Part shown: positions 42,909-52,146 of the stretch, in pieces
Layout: every line of letters begins with the position of its first letter
How positions within the stretch are numbered: position 1 is the first letter of the stretch
From: CAIOHW01 sp964432565
GTDB taxonomy: Bacteria; Bdellovibrionota; UBA1018
Length of the DNA stretch: 64,000 nt
Direction of reading: 5' to 3'
Assembly: GCA_964432565.1 (NCBI GenBank)
Contig: CAYSOA010000004.1
Location: forward strand, 1-64,000
Notes under the pieces: model-generated
Databases searched by the model: none
Seen by the model: the letters and a program-made list of their open reading frames with translations, nothing else
What the model was told of the DNA's origin: nothing
Position numbers and translations under genes: made by a program

Positions 42909-44219
42909 ATGTCGATTCATCAGAATCATTCCGTCCCAGGTGCCGATCTCTGGTCTTCCAGCGATCTCTATCGCAACGCCGTCCAACAGCTGAACGAGGC
43001 CGCCTCGCTCATGAACCTTGATCCGAACGTGTCCACGCGCCTCAGCGTGCCCAAGCGCGCCCTGGTCGTGAGCGTTCCAATCCGTCTCGACAACGGCAAC
43101 ATCAAGGTCTTCGAGGGCTATCGCGTTCAACACAACATGACCCTCGGCCCCGGCAAGGGCGGTATCCGTTTCCATCCGGAAGTCACGCTCTCGGAGACGG
43201 GAGCGCTCGCGATGCTGATGACCTTCAAGTGCTCGCTCGTCGGCCTGCCCCTCGGTGGCGCCAAGGGCGGCATTCGAGTCGACTCCACCCAGCTCTCGCG
43301 CCAGGAACACCAATCCCTGATGCGTCGCTACACGATGGAGATCAATACGATCATCGGTCCTGACAAGGACATTCCGGCTCCGGACGTCGGCACCGACGCC
43401 CAGCACATGGCCTGGATGATGGACACCTTTTCGCAGACGCGGGGATTCGCCACGCCTGGCGTGGTCACCGGAAAGCCGGTCGAGATCGGCGGGTCGCTGG
43501 GCCGTGCAGAGTCCACGGGACGCGGCGTGGTCTACACGACGGTTCATGCCAAGAAGTACCTCTCCGACAAGGGACGGGGATCGGCCCGAGTGGATTCTTC
43601 CACGACCGTGGCCGTCCATGGCTTCGGAAAGGTTGGAGCGGTGGCCGCTCTCGAGATCCACGCCATGGGCGCCAAAGTGGTGGCCATCGGCGACATCTCG
43701 AGTGGGGTGTACAATGCCAACGGACTCAATGTTCCCGAGGTGTACAACTACTTCCAGAAGCACCGCACGCTGGAAGGATATCCCGAGGCCGAAGCCATCA
43801 AGCCGCAGGACGTGCTGACCCTCGACGTTGAGGTACTCATGCCGTGCGCGATCGACGGCGTGATCACGGAAAAGAATGCGAGTGACGTCAAGGCAAAGAT
43901 CATTGCCGAAGGCGCCAACGGCCCGGTCACGACGGCCGCGATGAAGGTTCTCGAAGAGCGTGGCGCCTTCATCGTTCCCGACGTGCTCTGCAACGCAGGC
44001 GGCGTGATTGTCTCGTATTTCGAGTGGGTGCAGGGCATCCAGAACTTCTTCTGGAGCGAGAGTCAGGTCAACTCGAAGCTCGCCGAAGTCATGGAAAATG
44101 CGTTCAACAAGGTCGTCCAGGTTCGGGACCAGTATGACTGCGGCATGAAGACGGCCGCCCTCATTGCCGGCGTCGATCGCCTGAACCGAGCCATGCTGAT
44201 GCGGGGACTTTTTCCGTAG
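42909..44219 (+). CDS. gdhA: Glutamate dehydrogenase
   Basis: Interconverts glutamate and 2-oxoglutarate plus ammonia with NAD(P). The 436-residue protein has the family core GYRVQHNMTLGPGKGGIRFHP (split by the usual PGKGG), the catalytic lysine in LPLGGAKGGIRVD, the catalytic aspartate in IPAPDVGTD, and a Rossmann domain with VHGFGKVGAVAALEIHAMGAKVVAIGD. The order and motifs fit the Glu/Leu/Phe/Val dehydrogenase family; cofactor preference cannot be told. AAGGAGA precedes the ATG and a strong terminator follows. Confidence 0.96.
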   Translation: MSIHQNHSVPGADLWSSSDLYRNAVQQLNEAASLMNLDPNVSTRLSVPKRALVVSVPIRLDNGNIKVFEGYRVQHNMTLGPGKGGIRFHPEVTLSETGALAMLMTFKCSLVGLPLGGAKGGIRVDSTQLSRQEHQSLMRRYTMEINTIIGPDKDIPAPDVGTDAQHMAWMMDTFSQTRGFATPGVVTGKPVEIGGSLGRAESTGRGVVYTTVHAKKYLSDKGRGSARVDSSTTVAVHGFGKVGAVAALEIHAMGAKVVAIGDISSGVYNANGLNVPEVYNYFQKHRTLEGYPEAEAIKPQDVLTLDVEVLMPCAIDGVITEKNASDVKAKIIAEGANGPVTTAAMKVLEERGAFIVPDVLCNAGGVIVSYFEWVQGIQNFFWSESQVNSKLAEVMENAFNKVVQVRDQYDCGMKTAALIAGVDRLNRAMLMRGLFP

Positions 44220-44247
44220 GACCCGGCTCGAGATAAAAGCTCCCAGG

Positions 44248-44280
44248 CGCCCCGGGCGTTTCCGTCCGGGGCGTTTTTTT
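44248..44280 (+). terminator. Rho-independent terminator after gdhA
   Basis: CGCCCCGG (44248-44255) pairs with CCGGGGCG (44266-44273) around a 10-nt loop and is followed at once by TTTTTTT. It lies 29 nt after the gdhA stop on the same strand. This is a textbook intrinsic terminator. Confidence 0.95.
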
Positions 44281-44349
44281 ACGCCGATAAACCGCTCTTC
44301 CCGATCAGCACTTGTCGCTATCCGATGGAAAAGTTACGGTGGAGCATCC

Positions 44350-45399
44350 ATGTCCTCATTTCGCCAACGCTTCATCGATCTCACGCCCGCCATTCGGGCC
44401 CCGGGATCCGGGGTCGGCCAGACCGCCCAGCGATCCTTTGACGCCATCCGCTCGCTCGCACCCGAAATTCAAGCGGCCAGCAGAACGCGTACCCCCGGCG
44501 CCCACTGGATTCATCCGGTCGAACGCCTGATGGGACGCAAGGGAGTGCTTTATCACTCCTTCGAGCATCGCATGTCTCCCTTCATGAAGGGCACTCGCCT
44601 GCTCTCGATTCATGACCTCTGGACCCTCAAGCCCGGAAACGCTTGGCAATCGGCCGAGTTCCAGGCCCGGCAGGCTCCTCTTCTGGCGCAAGCCATTCGC
44701 AGGGCGGATTGGATCACCACGCCGTCACGCGCCGTTCTTCGGCAACTGCACGAACGCTTTCCTTCCGTTCGCGGTCGATCCCAGTACATCCCCTGGGGTC
44801 CGACCATCGACCTGAACACTCCGATCCGGCACTCCCCCGGCTCCTCGGCCACGCTCCCTCTTCCACAAAGACCCTTCTTTCTGACCGTCGCCAATCTTGA
44901 GGTGCGAAAAAACCTGTCGATGATCATCGAGGCCACTCGTGGGCTCTCAGGTTTTGACTGGGTCTTCGCGGGACGCCCGGGCCACGGCTCCGAGCAGATC
45001 ATCCGGATGATTCATGGCGCCGGGAATGAGGGTGGCATCGGCATTCACCTGCATCAGAACCTGAGCACCAGTCAGCTGCACGAACTGTATCGGCGCTGCG
45101 AAGCGGTCGTGCTGCCTTCGCATGATGAGGGCTTTGGCCTGCCCGCCCTTGAGGCGGCCGTCTTTGGTCGACCATTGATTCTCTCGAACATCGAGCCCTT
45201 TCGAGAGATCGCCGTCGATGCGGCGCTTTACTTCGACCCGGTACATGGCTGCGACGCACTGAGAGCTCATTTGCTTCAGCTCCTCGAGGATTCTTCACTC
45301 TCGCGCCGCCTCTCGGTTCAGGCCACCGTGCGTGCGAGCCTCTTTTCGTGGGAGAAGACCGCCCGATCCTTCGTCGAAGTCTACGAAAAGCTGGCCTGA
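44350..45399 (+). CDS. Glycosyltransferase of the GT4 type
   Basis: A 349-residue soluble GT-B glycosyltransferase. The N-terminal half contains SIHDLWTLKPGNAW and ADWITTPSRAVLRQL; the C-terminal half has FLTVANLEVRKNLSMIIEA, VFAGRPGHGSEQI, and the nucleotide-sugar site VLPSHDEGFGLPALEAAVFGRPLILSNI (E-x7-E). The substrate cannot be told; polysaccharide or LPS sugar transfer is likely. It stands alone after the terminator and converges with the response-regulator gene. Confidence 0.92.
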   Translation: MSSFRQRFIDLTPAIRAPGSGVGQTAQRSFDAIRSLAPEIQAASRTRTPGAHWIHPVERLMGRKGVLYHSFEHRMSPFMKGTRLLSIHDLWTLKPGNAWQSAEFQARQAPLLAQAIRRADWITTPSRAVLRQLHERFPSVRGRSQYIPWGPTIDLNTPIRHSPGSSATLPLPQRPFFLTVANLEVRKNLSMIIEATRGLSGFDWVFAGRPGHGSEQIIRMIHGAGNEGGIGIHLHQNLSTSQLHELYRRCEAVVLPSHDEGFGLPALEAAVFGRPLILSNIEPFREIAVDAALYFDPVHGCDALRAHLLQLLEDSSLSRRLSVQATVRASLFSWEKTARSFVEVYEKLA

Positions 45400-45409
45400 C
45401 TTCCCGGCA

Positions 45410-46834
45410 CTATCCGTCGATGGGATCAGACGGATCCTCCCGCCGAAGACCCAGCTCCTTCATCTTCAGCTGCAGGCCCTTGCGGGAGAGGCCCAGCGCC
45501 TCGGCAGTACGGGTCACATTCCCGCCGTTGCGCTGCAGTTCATCCTCGATCAATGAACGCTCGAGCTCCTGCGTGCGCAGTCGCACCTTCTCCTTGAAGC
45601 TCAAGGACGCGGCCTCCTCCTGCTGAAAGCCGATGGCCCTGGCAATTTCCTCGGGCAGATCGGCCATTCCGAGGGCAGCCCCCTCGCACATGACGACCAT
45701 TCGTTCGATGGTATTCTCGAGCTGGCGGATGTTTCCAGGCCAGGAATAGCACTTCAGCGTTTCGATCAGGTCATCATGGATCGTGGTCACGATGCGATTG
45801 ACCCTGATGCAGGCCTGCTTGAGAAAGTACCGTGCCAGCGCCTCGAGATCGTTGAGCCGTTCGCGAAGAGCAGGAAGCTGGATCGGCACCACATTTAGGC
45901 GATAGAAGAGATCTTCGCGAAACCGTCCTGCCGCGATCTCGATTTCAAGTGAACGATGAGTCGCCGCGATCACACGAAAATCCGCGTGCAGGGTGCGCAC
46001 TCCTCCGAGTCGCTCGAAGGTGCGTTCCTGCAGCACTCGAAGCAGCTTGGGCTGCATGTCCACCGGAATCTCGGCAATCTCATCCAGAAAAAGGGTTCCC
46101 CCATGGGCCAGCTCGAAACGGCCTGGCTTCGAGGTGACGGCCCCAGTGAAAGCCCCGCGCTCATGGCCAAAAAGCTCGCTTTCCATCAGGTTTGCGGGAA
46201 TGGCGGCACAGTTGAGCTTGATGAACGGCCCGTGGCTGCGCTCCGACTGCAGATGAATCCGTCGCGCCACCAGCTCTTTTCCGGTGCCGCTCTCACCAGT
46301 CAGAAGCACCGTCGAATCTCCAGAGGCCACTCGCGACACCAAACGCAGGACCTCCTGCATCGCCTCGCTCGTCCCGAAGAGAGCACCCGCCGAATCCGCA
46401 CTCTCCGCCCGGGGAGCACCGGCCGCGCGCTCCAGCAGGCGGGGCTCGCGGGCCTGTTCGACCGAAGAGGCCACCGCCTTTCGAATCGCGGCAAGAAGCT
46501 CCTCATGATCGAAGGGTTTGGTCACGAAATCCGCCGCGCCCCTGCGAAGAGCTGCCACTGCGGAGTCGACCGTTCCGTATGCAGTCAACAGGATAACCGG
46601 CAGCTCGGGACGAAATTTGCGGCAAAAATCGAGGACGGCGAGTCCGTCCATTCCGGGCATCGCGAGGTCGGTCAGAACGACATCGAGGGGCTCGGTTTCG
46701 AGCGACTCGATCGCGACTTCCGGCTCATTGAATGCAAGCACCTCGAACCCGGCACGTTCGAGCAGCGCCTTGAGCACCAGCGTGAGATTCCGCTCGTCAT
46801 CAATGACCAGAATCCGGGCCCGGGTCTCGCTCAT
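45410..46834 (-). CDS. NtrC-family sigma-54 response regulator
   Basis: A 474-residue response regulator: receiver domain (about 5-120, phospho-acceptor Asp in LTDLAMPGMDG), AAA+ domain with GESGTGKE, GAFTGA (in HERGAFTGAVTSKPG) and GTLFLDEI, and a Fis-type HTH at the C-terminus (about 440-465, NVTRTAEALGLSRKGLQLKMKELG). The ATG at 46834 follows AAGGAGAGGGG. It is coupled to the kinase gene by a 4-nt ATGA overlap. The pair may control cell-surface or stress genes; targets are not visible here. Confidence 0.95.
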   Translation of the reverse strand: MSETRARILVIDDERNLTLVLKALLERAGFEVLAFNEPEVAIESLETEPLDVVLTDLAMPGMDGLAVLDFCRKFRPELPVILLTAYGTVDSAVAALRRGAADFVTKPFDHEELLAAIRKAVASSVEQAREPRLLERAAGAPRAESADSAGALFGTSEAMQEVLRLVSRVASGDSTVLLTGESGTGKELVARRIHLQSERSHGPFIKLNCAAIPANLMESELFGHERGAFTGAVTSKPGRFELAHGGTLFLDEIAEIPVDMQPKLLRVLQERTFERLGGVRTLHADFRVIAATHRSLEIEIAAGRFREDLFYRLNVVPIQLPALRERLNDLEALARYFLKQACIRVNRIVTTIHDDLIETLKCYSWPGNIRQLENTIERMVVMCEGAALGMADLPEEIARAIGFQQEEAASLSFKEKVRLRTQELERSLIEDELQRNGGNVTRTAEALGLSRKGLQLKMKELGLRREDPSDPIDG

Positions 46835-48828
46835 ACCCCTCTCCTTGTCGGAAAGCGCAGTCGGAAACAAGCCCCCGTCGCAAGGCCTTCCAACAGCTCG
46901 ATTCTTCCGTGATGGGATTCAAGAATCCGCTGGCAGATTGAAAGTCCGAGTCCGGTCCCGGAATGACTGGTGGTGAAGAACGGCACGAAAAGTTTTTTCC
47001 GGATCTCCTCCGACACGCCTCGACCATTGTCTCGAACATCAATCAATGCCCATCTCCCGTCGCGCGAAAGGGTGGCGGAAAAAGAAACCTCTCTGGCGCC
47101 CGCATCCGCACTGTTTCTGACGAGGTTTTCCAGAACCTGGATGATCGCCTCAGGATCCATCTCCACCTTGATCGCAGGCGAATCGTTGCACCGAACGGCC
47201 AGGGACCGTTCGGGTTGTGACAGTGCAACCGACGACTCCAGGCGCGTCGCCGCGCGATGAAGCCATTCGTCCAGACGAACTGCTTCCAGTTCCGGACTGG
47301 ACCTTCTCGAGTAAACAAGAAAGCGACTGACTACGTGATTGAGACGAGCAACTTCCTCGCGGATGACTCGGGTCCACGGAGCCATCGCCGGCTCATCCGG
47401 CAGGAGCTCCGCCGCCCCCTGGATGGCTCCGAGAGGGTTTCGAATCTCGTGGGCGAGACCTGCGGCCATTTCACCGAGGGTCGCCAGACGTTCGCGCTCG
47501 GCCTCATCCCGAACCCGCAGCAGCAGCGCCAGGCTTCGTCCCGCCTCGTCGAGAAGCTCTTCGACCTCGCGAAGCTGCCGCCAAGACTGTAGTCCGGCGG
47601 CCCTGGGCCTGGGCACCTCGCTCAAGTCGACCAGTACCCAACCGAGCAACTGGCGTTCGAAGAGCGGAAGCACGCAGTTGGCTCCCGTTCGTCGAAGATC
47701 GTCCAGAACCGCCTGCAGACGCAGACGCACCCTCGCGCTCGAGGTACGCTCGATCTCGGCCTGAAGCAGGGGCTCGACAAGAACCGAGAGCCGCCCCGAA
47801 TCCCGGCGATCTCGCATCTCTTCGGAGAGTGCCCCCATGGCCTCGGCGGGATCCTGGTGCAGGAGCACCAGTCTCAGCGACGCAGGCAAAAGAGCCTGAC
47901 TCACGCCCTCCCTCAGGCCCTCCTGCCAGGATTGCAGATCGGCAGCCGATCGGAGCGACTGCATCGACTGCTCGAGCCGCCTTCTCCAGTCGGCGTCGCG
48001 ATGCGCCAGAAGCCGATCCGTCAGGGCGGAGACCGTGCGCTGAAGCGGATTGAGCAGCATCACGATCAGAAACGATACGGCAAAGGAGTTGAGCAGAAAG
48101 AGCACCGGGTTCTGCTTGATCCAGGCGACGAGCAGCAGATAGACACCTGTCAGCACGACAGCCAGTACCAAAAGTACGACAAATCGAGTGAACAGCAGCG
48201 GAAGATCGAGAAGTTTCTGCTGTCGAATCGCCTGTCCCAGCAGGATCAGATAAACACAAAGCAGCAAGTTTCCGAGCGAAGGAAGCAGGTGGCCCATCCA
48301 AGGGACGTGATCCATCGTGGAGAGGGCGAGGACCATCAGCGCTCCGCCAAAGATGACGCCGTCGCGAAGCGAGAGCGGCCGGCGCGTGGCAAGAATGACG
48401 AACACCTGCAGCACGACGGTAATGGGCGAGAAGAGCATCACCGGCAGAATCGAGTCATGGGCCACCCCGCCACGTCCCCATGAAAGGCCCCAGACCACCG
48501 TCAAAACTACCGCCGACAGCAGGCTGACGGCCCAGAGGGCACGGGAGACGAGCGCTATCCAACCTTCGGGAAAACGCCCCACCCAGATGCGCAGGAAATG
48601 CAATGCGACAGGACCGAGCCAGACTCCTGCCAGGAGGTGCACGGCGTAGTACCCTCCTCCCGCAAAGACCTGCTCAAGGAAAAACGAAAGCGACCATACG
48701 AAGACCGCTCCGCACATTGCGGAGAAGCTGAAAAGCAGCCTGTTCTGAAGGCGCCGCGCCAGGACTGACATGGCCATGCCAAGACTGGTCAGGGACACCA
48801 GCAGAGCCGTTTGAGCCAGTAGGTTCAT
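46831..48828 (-). CDS. Multi-pass membrane sensor histidine kinase
   Basis: A 665-residue kinase. The N-terminal 260 residues are hydrophobic, with about seven or eight membrane helices, like PEP-CTERM-type PrsK sensors. A GAF-like region (about 280-420) precedes the His box GEMAAGLAHEIRNPLGAIQGAAELL (His about 447). The ATP-binding domain is intact: VLENLVRNSADAGA (N-box), DVRDNGRGVSEE (G1) and TGLGLSICQRI (G2). It overlaps the partner regulator by 4 nt. The ligand is unknown. Confidence 0.93.
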   Translation of the reverse strand: MNLLAQTALLVSLTSLGMAMSVLARRLQNRLLFSFSAMCGAVFVWSLSFFLEQVFAGGGYYAVHLLAGVWLGPVALHFLRIWVGRFPEGWIALVSRALWAVSLLSAVVLTVVWGLSWGRGGVAHDSILPVMLFSPITVVLQVFVILATRRPLSLRDGVIFGGALMVLALSTMDHVPWMGHLLPSLGNLLLCVYLILLGQAIRQQKLLDLPLLFTRFVVLLVLAVVLTGVYLLLVAWIKQNPVLFLLNSFAVSFLIVMLLNPLQRTVSALTDRLLAHRDADWRRRLEQSMQSLRSAADLQSWQEGLREGVSQALLPASLRLVLLHQDPAEAMGALSEEMRDRRDSGRLSVLVEPLLQAEIERTSSARVRLRLQAVLDDLRRTGANCVLPLFERQLLGWVLVDLSEVPRPRAAGLQSWRQLREVEELLDEAGRSLALLLRVRDEAERERLATLGEMAAGLAHEIRNPLGAIQGAAELLPDEPAMAPWTRVIREEVARLNHVVSRFLVYSRRSSPELEAVRLDEWLHRAATRLESSVALSQPERSLAVRCNDSPAIKVEMDPEAIIQVLENLVRNSADAGAREVSFSATLSRDGRWALIDVRDNGRGVSEEIRKKLFVPFFTTSHSGTGLGLSICQRILESHHGRIELLEGLATGACFRLRFPTRRGV

Positions 48829-48893
48829 ATGCCGTGCTCTTACCAGAGAAATGGCCTCAAGGTCAGCCGCGACCGCGACGATAGGCCCATTGT

Positions 48894-49373
48894 ATGGGAA
48901 AGCGTCTGAATCCCGTTGAATTGGTCATTTTCGGTGTTGTCACCCTGGGCTTTGTCTTTTCGGCCTGGCGACTGACCCAGGAACGTCCGGATTTCGAAGG
49001 CGGAATGCTGGCCCCGATGGCCTCCAATCCCCTCTCCGAGACCGAACGCGACCCGGCGGCAACGGCTCCTCTCTTCGCCCATGTGTCGTTCGAGTGCGAA
49101 TCGCTGCGCGAGACCACGGTGTCGGCCTCCAAGATTCGGATTTCGGGTCCGATTTGCGGAGTCCGCAAGGGAGCTGAAGATCCCGAGATCGTGACTGCAG
49201 CCGTAGTCAACTCCGCGAACCAGTTCCAGGCCACGGTCTTCACGGACCTTAGCGCCGGCAAGTTCTCAACCGACTACATCCCCTTGAATTCAGACAAGAA
49301 TGCCATCCGGGTGGAGTTTCGCTACAAGAGTGGAAAGAGCACCACCCACGATCTGGTCATTCTCAAAAACTGA
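48894..49373 (+). CDS. Hypothetical membrane-anchored protein (159 aa)
   Basis: A short basic start and one membrane helix (about 9-25, VELVIFGVVTLGFVFSAW) anchor a periplasmic domain of about 130 residues with two cysteines (about 67 and 87), which may form a disulfide, and a beta-rich pattern (FQATVFTDLSAGKFSTDYIPL). No family is recognised. It is divergent from the kinase gene and 40 nt upstream of the radC-like gene. Confidence 0.65.
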   Translation: MGKRLNPVELVIFGVVTLGFVFSAWRLTQERPDFEGGMLAPMASNPLSETERDPAATAPLFAHVSFECESLRETTVSASKIRISGPICGVRKGAEDPEIVTAAVVNSANQFQATVFTDLSAGKFSTDYIPLNSDKNAIRVEFRYKSGKSTTHDLVILKN

Positions 49374-49413
49374 GAAAATCGAAATCGGCGCGTTTCTTGA
49401 TCTCTCGGCCTGC

Positions 49414-50106
49414 ATGAGACGCACCTCGATTCAGCCTAAATCCCCCTGGCGCGAACTCCTCGGTTCGCGATCCGCCCATCGCTTCTTTTCCAGCATTGCT
49501 CCGGGATTGAGCTCTGAATCCCAGCAGCATTCGCTCTTCGCGAATTATGCACTGAACCCGGAGCTGTTCGCGCGTCGGCTAGAGCACCTGGCTCCGGGCG
49601 AACGACGCCGCATTACTTCCGCGCTGGCCATCGCCCATGACTATGCCGTCTTCCGCGAACGAGCCTTTCAGGAGCGCCCGAAGCAGCCTTTCGATCCTTC
49701 GGCCGCAAACGAGCTTCTCAAGACTCTGCCTGAAGAGGCCCGACTGGAGTCGCGTGAATGGATCGGCTTCTGGGCCCAGTTTCGCCAGGGTCACTGGAGT
49801 TCGCTGGAGTGGGTGGAACGCGGCGTACGAACCCACGTCAACTTCGACGCCGGCGAGTTCTTCGGCCGGCTCCTGTCACTCCACCCGCGAGCCTTTGTTC
49901 TGGTCCACAACCATCCCTCCGGCGTGACCACGCCCTCCTGGGTCGATTATCGGCTGACCGAGCGGATTCGAACGATCGCCCGGCAGTTTGGGATTGAACT
50001 TCGGGGACATTGGATTGTAGGCCCTCATTCCGAAGACTGGATTGCCCCCGGCCTCCATCGCATGGAGGCCGGATTCGACATTGAGGGTGAAGACCGTGAA
50101 GCCTGA
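49414..50106 (+). CDS. radC: RadC-family JAB-domain protein
   Basis: A 230-residue protein with a C-terminal RadC/JAB metalloprotease-like domain: VNFDAGEFFGRLLSLHPRAFVLVHNHPSGVTTPSWVDYRLTERI-type sequence, carrying the HxHPSG...D zinc site. The N-terminal part (about 1-110) is helical and may hold a degenerate helix-hairpin-helix. The role of RadC is unproven (no DNA-repair role in E. coli). I start at ATG 49414; earlier frame sequence overlaps the previous gene. It overlaps the DTW gene by 11 nt. Confidence 0.85.
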   Translation: MRRTSIQPKSPWRELLGSRSAHRFFSSIAPGLSSESQQHSLFANYALNPELFARRLEHLAPGERRRITSALAIAHDYAVFRERAFQERPKQPFDPSAANELLKTLPEEARLESREWIGFWAQFRQGHWSSLEWVERGVRTHVNFDAGEFFGRLLSLHPRAFVLVHNHPSGVTTPSWVDYRLTERIRTIARQFGIELRGHWIVGPHSEDWIAPGLHRMEAGFDIEGEDREA

Positions 50107-50761
50107 CTCCTGCACGACCTGCCACAAGCCAAGCGACCTCTGCGTCTGCTCGCTCGTTCAGCGATTTCCGAATCGCACTGCCATTCTCGTCCTGCAGCAC
50201 CCGCAGGAGCCCGACCACGAGATCGGGTCGGCGTGGCTGGCCACCCAGTGCCTCGAAAACTCGCGACTCAAGGTGGGTCTGAGCTGGCCGAACCTCGCCA
50301 AGGCGTGGGGCGAGCCGGTGGATGCATCGCGATGGGGAGTGCTCTATCTCGGTAGCGGACCCAAGGGGGCAGCCCCGGCGGGTGACTCCCTGTTCTGCGT
50401 CGAAAAAAAGGGGACACCACTCGAAGCAACTTCAAATTCTGCCAAGCTCGCCAAGCTCGAGGGCGTGATTGTTCTCGATGGAACCTGGAGCCAGGCAAAG
50501 ACCCTCTGGTGGAGAAATGCCTGGCTGCTGAAGCTTCAGCGACTGATGCTCTCGCCGAAAAATCCCTCACTGTACCGCGATCTACGCCGCGAGCCCCGTC
50601 GCGAATGCCTTTCGACGCTCGAAGCCATTGCCGAGATTCTCGAATCCCAGCGCCAGACGCCCGAAGGCGTGGCGCACCTGCGTGCCTCGTTCAGAGATCT
50701 GCTGTCGCGCTATCGCAGACGCCGACAGCAGGCTCGGGCGGCGAAAGCTCCCATCGATTAA
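50096..50761 (+). CDS. DTW-domain protein, probable tRNA aminocarboxypropyltransferase
   Basis: DTW-domain enzymes (TapT/TuaA type) add an aminocarboxypropyl group from SAM to uridine in tRNA. From the GTG at 50096, preceded by GAGGGTGA, the protein is 221 residues. It has an N-terminal Cys cluster (CTTCHKPSDLCVC), then LVLQHPQEPDHEIGSA and the DGTWSQAKTLW motif (about 127-137) that names the family, and the usual L-R-R-EP-x-x-CLSTLEAI end. Conservation is clear; the exact position modified is inferred. Confidence 0.88.
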   Translation: MKPDSCTTCHKPSDLCVCSLVQRFPNRTAILVLQHPQEPDHEIGSAWLATQCLENSRLKVGLSWPNLAKAWGEPVDASRWGVLYLGSGPKGAAPAGDSLFCVEKKGTPLEATSNSAKLAKLEGVIVLDGTWSQAKTLWWRNAWLLKLQRLMLSPKNPSLYRDLRREPRRECLSTLEAIAEILESQRQTPEGVAHLRASFRDLLSRYRRRRQQARAAKAPID

Positions 50762-50812
50762 TCCTCGACAGGGGCGACCATCGCGCAAGCCTTCGCACCG
50801 CTCAGAGGGCAC

Positions 50813-51076
50813 CTAGCGCTTGCGGTTCATGTTCTGAAGCATCTCCATCGCCTGACGGAGCTGGGCGTCCTTGCCGCCAGCGGCACCGGGACGACCGCCG
50901 CGCATGGCACCCATCTGTGCCTGCATGCGTGCCATCGCCTCCTGCATATTCTTTGCGCCCGGAAAGGCCACCTGCATCATCTGCTCGGCAGCCTGCTTGA
51001 GCTTCAAAAAGATGAACACGTTGACCGCGGTCAAGAGGGCCACACCTACCCAGCTGAGAATCGTCCAGATCGACAT
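50813..51076 (-). CDS. Small membrane-anchored hypothetical protein (87 aa)
   Basis: From ATG 51076 the product starts MSIWTILSWVGVALLTAVNVFIFLKL, a membrane helix (about 3-25), then a Met/Gln/Ala-rich helical tail (KQAAEQMMQVAFPGAKNMQ and later LRQAMEMLQNMNRKR). It has no other feature. Upstream codons to 51142 are open but lack a ribosome site. It converges with the DTW gene across 51 nt. Confidence 0.6.
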   Translation of the reverse strand: MSIWTILSWVGVALLTAVNVFIFLKLKQAAEQMMQVAFPGAKNMQEAMARMQAQMGAMRGGRPGAAGGKDAQLRQAMEMLQNMNRKR

Positions 51077-51136
51077 GCGCCGATGAATGTCACACCTGCC
51101 GACGGGATTCAAGGCGCGCAGCCGTGCAGAACGCCC

Positions 51137-51152
51137 GAGCACGCCGGTTGCT
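51137..51152 (+). promoter_or_regulatory. Imperfect sigma-54-like promoter before the first lipoprotein gene
   Basis: GAGCACGCCGGTTGCT matches the sigma-54 pattern with TTGCT and correct 10-nt spacing, but the important GG at -25/-24 is AG. The predicted start lies near 51163, about 53 nt before the lipoprotein gene at 51216. Given better sites at three nearby places this may be a weak member of the same set, or chance. Confidence 0.3.
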
Positions 51153-51215
51153 ACGCCGAGCGCCTGAAGGGCTGCTCGCTGCAGCCCAATTTCTCAATCT
51201 GCGAAGGAGACTCTG

Positions 51216-52112
51216 ATGAAAGAACCGAAATTGACCCTGCTTGGAACCGGCACCCTGTTGCCCATCGCCATGGTGGCCCTTCTGGCCGCCTGCGCCGAAC
51301 AACCGCGAGCGCCAGCCCCGTTCGCCCAACCGGCCCTTCCCCAGAAGGTACGTTTCGCCGTAAAGGGAGCTGCTGCATCGGAGAATCTCGAAGTCTTCGC
51401 GCGGCACGGCGTCGAATTCACACTCGATGGCGCAATCGAGGTCGGTCCGGCACCCGACGGCCAGACCCATCGCAAGATCCTGCCGGAATCCCAGCGCGTC
51501 CGATTGCAGGAGGCATGGTCGGCATTGCAGAACGGAGGACTGACGGCCAGTGAAACCTGTGCCACGGCTCCCGACGAGTCGTCCTGGGCATCCAACGCCT
51601 GGCGTCTCTCGATTCTTTTCGGCGATCGCGAGACGGCATTGTTTCGCATCGATGGCGGTCAGATCTGCGGTCCGGCAAAAGAAGAAAGCCTGGTCGACTT
51701 TTCGAAGGTCCTGTTCGAACTCGCTTCGATTCATTACCCCCGTCGCTTTCCGAGCGCCTGTCTCGCTGGGGCGGATGAGCTGACCGGACGTTTTCAGGAA
51801 CTGCTCGCATGCGAGAGCGACGCCGACTGCGTGAACGTGGACCTCGACTTCGCTGGAATTCCTGCTGGTGAAGTGCATCACATTCCGCTGGCGGTCTGTT
51901 CGGCACTCCCCCATCTGGGGGCAGCGAATGCTGCGGCACTCCAAAAAGAGCGGCGCAGCCTGCTTTCCTTGAAGGCCGAGTCACAGAGAGCCTGTGTAGC
52001 CGAGGAGCTCGCTCCCGTGTGCTCAACCGAGCAGGACCCGGGCTTCCAGAACCACCGTTATCCCGCGCGATGTCAGGCGCAGAAGTGTGTTCCTGGCAGA
52101 ACTCGGGAATAA
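51216..52112 (+). CDS. Lipoprotein of unknown function (298 aa)
   Basis: GAAGGAGACTCTG precedes the ATG at 51216. The product has a lipoprotein signal (AMVALLAAC, Cys about 26) and a mature part with about eight further cysteines, three in the last 40 residues (VAEELAPVCSTEQ, ARCQAQKCVPG), so it is probably disulfide-bonded and periplasmic or outer-membrane. No catalytic motif or family is recognised. It ends at a 7-bp inverted repeat just before the sigma-54 promoter of the next gene. Confidence 0.75.
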   Translation: MKEPKLTLLGTGTLLPIAMVALLAACAEQPRAPAPFAQPALPQKVRFAVKGAAASENLEVFARHGVEFTLDGAIEVGPAPDGQTHRKILPESQRVRLQEAWSALQNGGLTASETCATAPDESSWASNAWRLSILFGDRETALFRIDGGQICGPAKEESLVDFSKVLFELASIHYPRRFPSACLAGADELTGRFQELLACESDADCVNVDLDFAGIPAGEVHHIPLAVCSALPHLGAANAAALQKERRSLLSLKAESQRACVAEELAPVCSTEQDPGFQNHRYPARCQAQKCVPGRTRE

Positions 52113-52122
52113 TCCTATTCCC
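52105..52122. repeat. Inverted repeat over the lipoprotein stop codon
   Basis: GGGAATA and TATTCCC flank a 4-nt spacer, overlapping the TAA at 52110 and lying 9 nt upstream of the -24 element of the following promoter. It could be a short terminator for the upstream gene (without a T-run) or a binding site for an activator or repressor of the downstream one. Confidence 0.35.
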
Positions 52123-52130
52123 AGCAGTAG

Positions 52131-52146
52131 TGGCATCGGGGTTGCT
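52131..52146 (+). promoter_or_regulatory. Sigma-54 promoter before the Asp/His-tailed lipoprotein gene
   Basis: TGGCATCGGGGTTGCT matches TGGCAC-N5-TTGCT with one substitution (C to T in the -24 box) and exact spacing. The predicted start lies near 52157 and the leader of about 34 nt contains an AGAGGAG ribosome site. GGGGTTGCT inside the promoter is repeated inverted as AGCAACCCC directly before the start codon. Confidence 0.65.
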
